Source: Betaproteobacteria bacterium HGW-Betaproteobacteria-2
GTDB taxonomy: Bacteria > Pseudomonadota > Gammaproteobacteria > Burkholderiales > Methylophilaceae
NCBI GenBank assembly: GCA_002842255.1
Contig: PHCM01000064.1
Location: forward strand, 1 to 7,778
Direction: 5' to 3'
Length of the DNA stretch: 7,778 nt
Shown here piece by piece: positions 6,303 through 7,778 of this stretch. The notes below the pieces were generated by a model. It was not told the origin of the DNA. It did not search any database and was given only the letters and a program-made list of their open reading frames with translations. The stretch's first letter is position 1. Every line of letters starts with the position of its first letter. The position numbers and the translations under genes are program-made.

Positions 6303-7778
6303 TTATACCTTCATGAAGAAGGTCAGCAGGAGGAACGCGCCAATGATCATGGCGAAGGCATAGTGATAGATCAGGCCTGACTGCAGCTGGCGGATGATGC
6401 CGGACAGGCGGCCGATCAGTCTGGCCGTGCCGTTGACCACAGCACCGTCAATCAGCTTGACGTCGCCGATCTGCCAGAACTTGTTGCCGAGCCAACGTGA
6501 ACCGGCAGCAAAGAACTTGTCGTTGAAGCTGTCGAAACCATACTTGTTATCGAGGATGCGATAGACCAGATTGAAGCGCTGCCCGATGGCGGCCGGGATA
6601 TCCGGGCGCTTCATGTAGAAGAACCATGAGAGCACAACGCCGGACAATGCCAGCCAGAACGGCCAAGTCTGCAGGCCGTGCAGTGCCATCGCCGCTGCAC
6701 CGTGGAAATGGCTGGCAAGCACACTCATGGCAGGATGCACGGATTGGTCGACGTGGATCACGCCCTTGAAGAAGTCGCCGAACAGCATGGGTTCGATGGC
6801 GATATAGCCGATAAACACCGAAGGAATCGCCAACAGGACCAATGGCAGGGTCACCACCCATTTCTGCTCGTGCGGTTTCTCGTGCGGAGCCAGACCATGA
6901 TGCTCGTCATGACCGTGTGCATCGTCGTGTGCTGCATCGTGATGCCCAGCCTCCATCCAGCGCTCCTTGCCGTGGAACACAAGGAAATACATGCGGAAGG
7001 AATAGAAGGCGGTGACGAAGACGCCGGCCAGCACGGCAAAATAGGCAAAGCCGCTACCGGCGATGTCGGAGAATTTCACCGCTTCGATGATGGAATCCTT
7101 GGAATAGAAGCCGGAGAACAGCGGCGTACCGATCAGGGCCAGCGAGCCGATCAGCGAAGTGATCCAGGTGATGGGCATGTACTTGCGCAAACCGCCCATG
7201 TTGCGGATGTCCTGGTCGTGGTGCATGGCCATGATGACGGAACCGGCGGCGAGGAACAGCAAGGCCTTGAAGAAAGCGTGCGTCATCAGGTGGAACATCG
7301 CCACCGAGTAGGCCGACACACCGAGCGCAACCGTCATATAGCCCAGTTGCGACAGCGTGGAATAAGCGACGACGCGCTTGATGTCGTTCTGAATGATGCC
7401 GAGGAAACCCATGAACAGTGCGGTGATGGCGCCGATGATGAGCACGAAGGACAGCGCCGTAGTCGATAGTTCATACAGCGGCGACATGCGCGCCACCATG
7501 AAGATACCAGCCGTGACCATGGTCGCCGCGTGAATCAGGGCGGAAATCGGCGTCGGGCCTTCCATCGAGTCCGGCAGCCAGACATGCAACGGCACCTGCG
7601 CCGACTTGCCCATGGCGCCGATGAACAGCAGGATGCAAATCACGGTCATCAGCGACCAGTCCACGCCAGGAATCACTTGTACCGTATTCCCCGCCATTTG
7701 CGGCGCCACCGAAAACACGGCGGCATAGTCCAGGCTGCCGAGGAAAAAGAGCACCATGCCGATGCCAAGCAGGAAGCC
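6303..7778 (-). CDS. nuoL: NADH-quinone oxidoreductase subunit L, N-terminus missing at window edge
   Basis: The last 491 residues of NuoL, the most distal antiporter-like subunit of complex I, are visible. The frame is open to the right edge (GFLLGIGMVLFF...), so ATG 7757 is internal and not the start; roughly 170-190 N-terminal residues should lie outside. Proton-channel residues are conserved, in visible numbering: K58 (GKSAQVPLHVWLPDSMEGPTP; E. coli K229), H83 (SALIHAATM; H254), H163, H167 and K171 (FHLMTHAFFKALLF; H334, H338, K342) and K227 (FYSKDSI; K399). The C-terminus has the expected amphipathic lateral helix region with DVKLIDG and the final membrane helix (LIYHYAFAMIIGAFLLLTFF). 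Residues ~278-303, after YFLVFHGKERW, form a His-rich loop. The gene ends 7 bp before nuoM. Confidence 0.98.
   Translation of the reverse strand, partial: GFLLGIGMVLFFLGSLDYAAVFSVAPQMAGNTVQVIPGVDWSLMTVICILLFIGAMGKSAQVPLHVWLPDSMEGPTPISALIHAATMVTAGIFMVARMSPLYELSTTALSFVLIIGAITALFMGFLGIIQNDIKRVVAYSTLSQLGYMTVALGVSAYSVAMFHLMTHAFFKALLFLAAGSVIMAMHHDQDIRNMGGLRKYMPITWITSLIGSLALIGTPLFSGFYSKDSIIEAVKFSDIAGSGFAYFAVLAGVFVTAFYSFRMYFLVFHGKERWMEAGHHDAAHDDAHGHDEHHGLAPHEKPHEQKWVVTLPLVLLAIPSVFIGYIAIEPMLFGDFFKGVIHVDQSVHPAMSVLASHFHGAAAMALHGLQTWPFWLALSGVVLSWFFYMKRPDIPAAIGQRFNLVYRILDNKYGFDSFNDKFFAAGSRWLGNKFWQIGDVKLIDGAVVNGTARLIGRLSGIIRQLQSGLIYHYAFAMIIGAFLLLTFFMKV

Noticed and set aside
6678..7469. A 263-codon + strand open frame opposite nuoL, and similar ones at 4973-5767 and 3905-4489 opposite nuoM and nuoN
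   Set aside because: All give His/Gln/Gly/Asp-rich translations typical of the antisense of hydrophobic membrane proteins. No family resemblance or ribosome binding site supports them.
6303..7757. ATG 7757 as the true start of nuoL
   Set aside because: The frame continues in NuoL-like sequence (GFLLGIG) to the window edge, and the N-terminal helices expected of NuoL would be missing.
1..7778. Defence, mobile, CRISPR or other novel system
   Set aside because: Every gene belongs to a recognisable housekeeping or accessory family, spacing is compact, and I saw no direct-repeat array, transposase, integrase or attachment-site-like repeat.

Overview
This window looks like an ordinary piece of a betaproteobacterial chromosome. 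It holds the 3' end of a complex I (nuo) operon plus the short genes that follow it, meeting a convergent amino-acid decarboxylase gene. The evidence for a betaproteobacterium is the nuoL-nuoM-nuoN order followed directly by a DUF2818-type small membrane protein and a Nudix hydrolase, together with a His-rich loop in NuoL and moderately GC-rich codon use. A Nitrosomonadales/Methylophilaceae-like source is my best guess. It rests on recalled gene order, not on a database search.

Layout: positions 1-668 (+ strand) carry the C-terminal half of a group II PLP-dependent decarboxylase, cut by the left edge. Everything else is on the - strand and reads from right to left. The order is nuoL (7778-6303, cut by the right edge), nuoM (6295-4802), nuoN (4786-3341), a 97-aa DUF2818 membrane protein (3328-3035), a TPR lipoprotein with an NTF2/Cds6-like C-terminal domain (2973-2089), a Nudix ADP-ribose pyrophosphatase-like enzyme (2111-1497) and an atypical SDR/YeeZ-like protein (1515-658). 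Spacing is tight: 7, 15 and 12 bp between the first four genes, 61 bp before the lipoprotein, then overlaps of 23 and 19 bp. No stretch over 300 bp lacks a gene. I saw no tRNA, rRNA, CRISPR array, insertion sequence or convincing terminator.

Function: NuoL, NuoM and NuoN are the three antiporter-like proton-translocating subunits of NADH:quinone oxidoreductase. Every key lysine, glutamate and histidine I could place by alignment from memory with the E. coli subunits is present. DUF2818 may be a complex I accessory or assembly protein, but this is inference from position. The last three genes form a second, translationally overlapping block. Its Nudix member may tie loosely to NAD(H) turnover, while the lipoprotein and SDR have no obvious respiratory role. 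I did not find a new defence, mobile or signalling system. The points most worth checking are the lipoprotein architecture, the DUF2818-complex I link, the His-rich NuoL loop, and the tail-to-tail overlap with no visible terminator.
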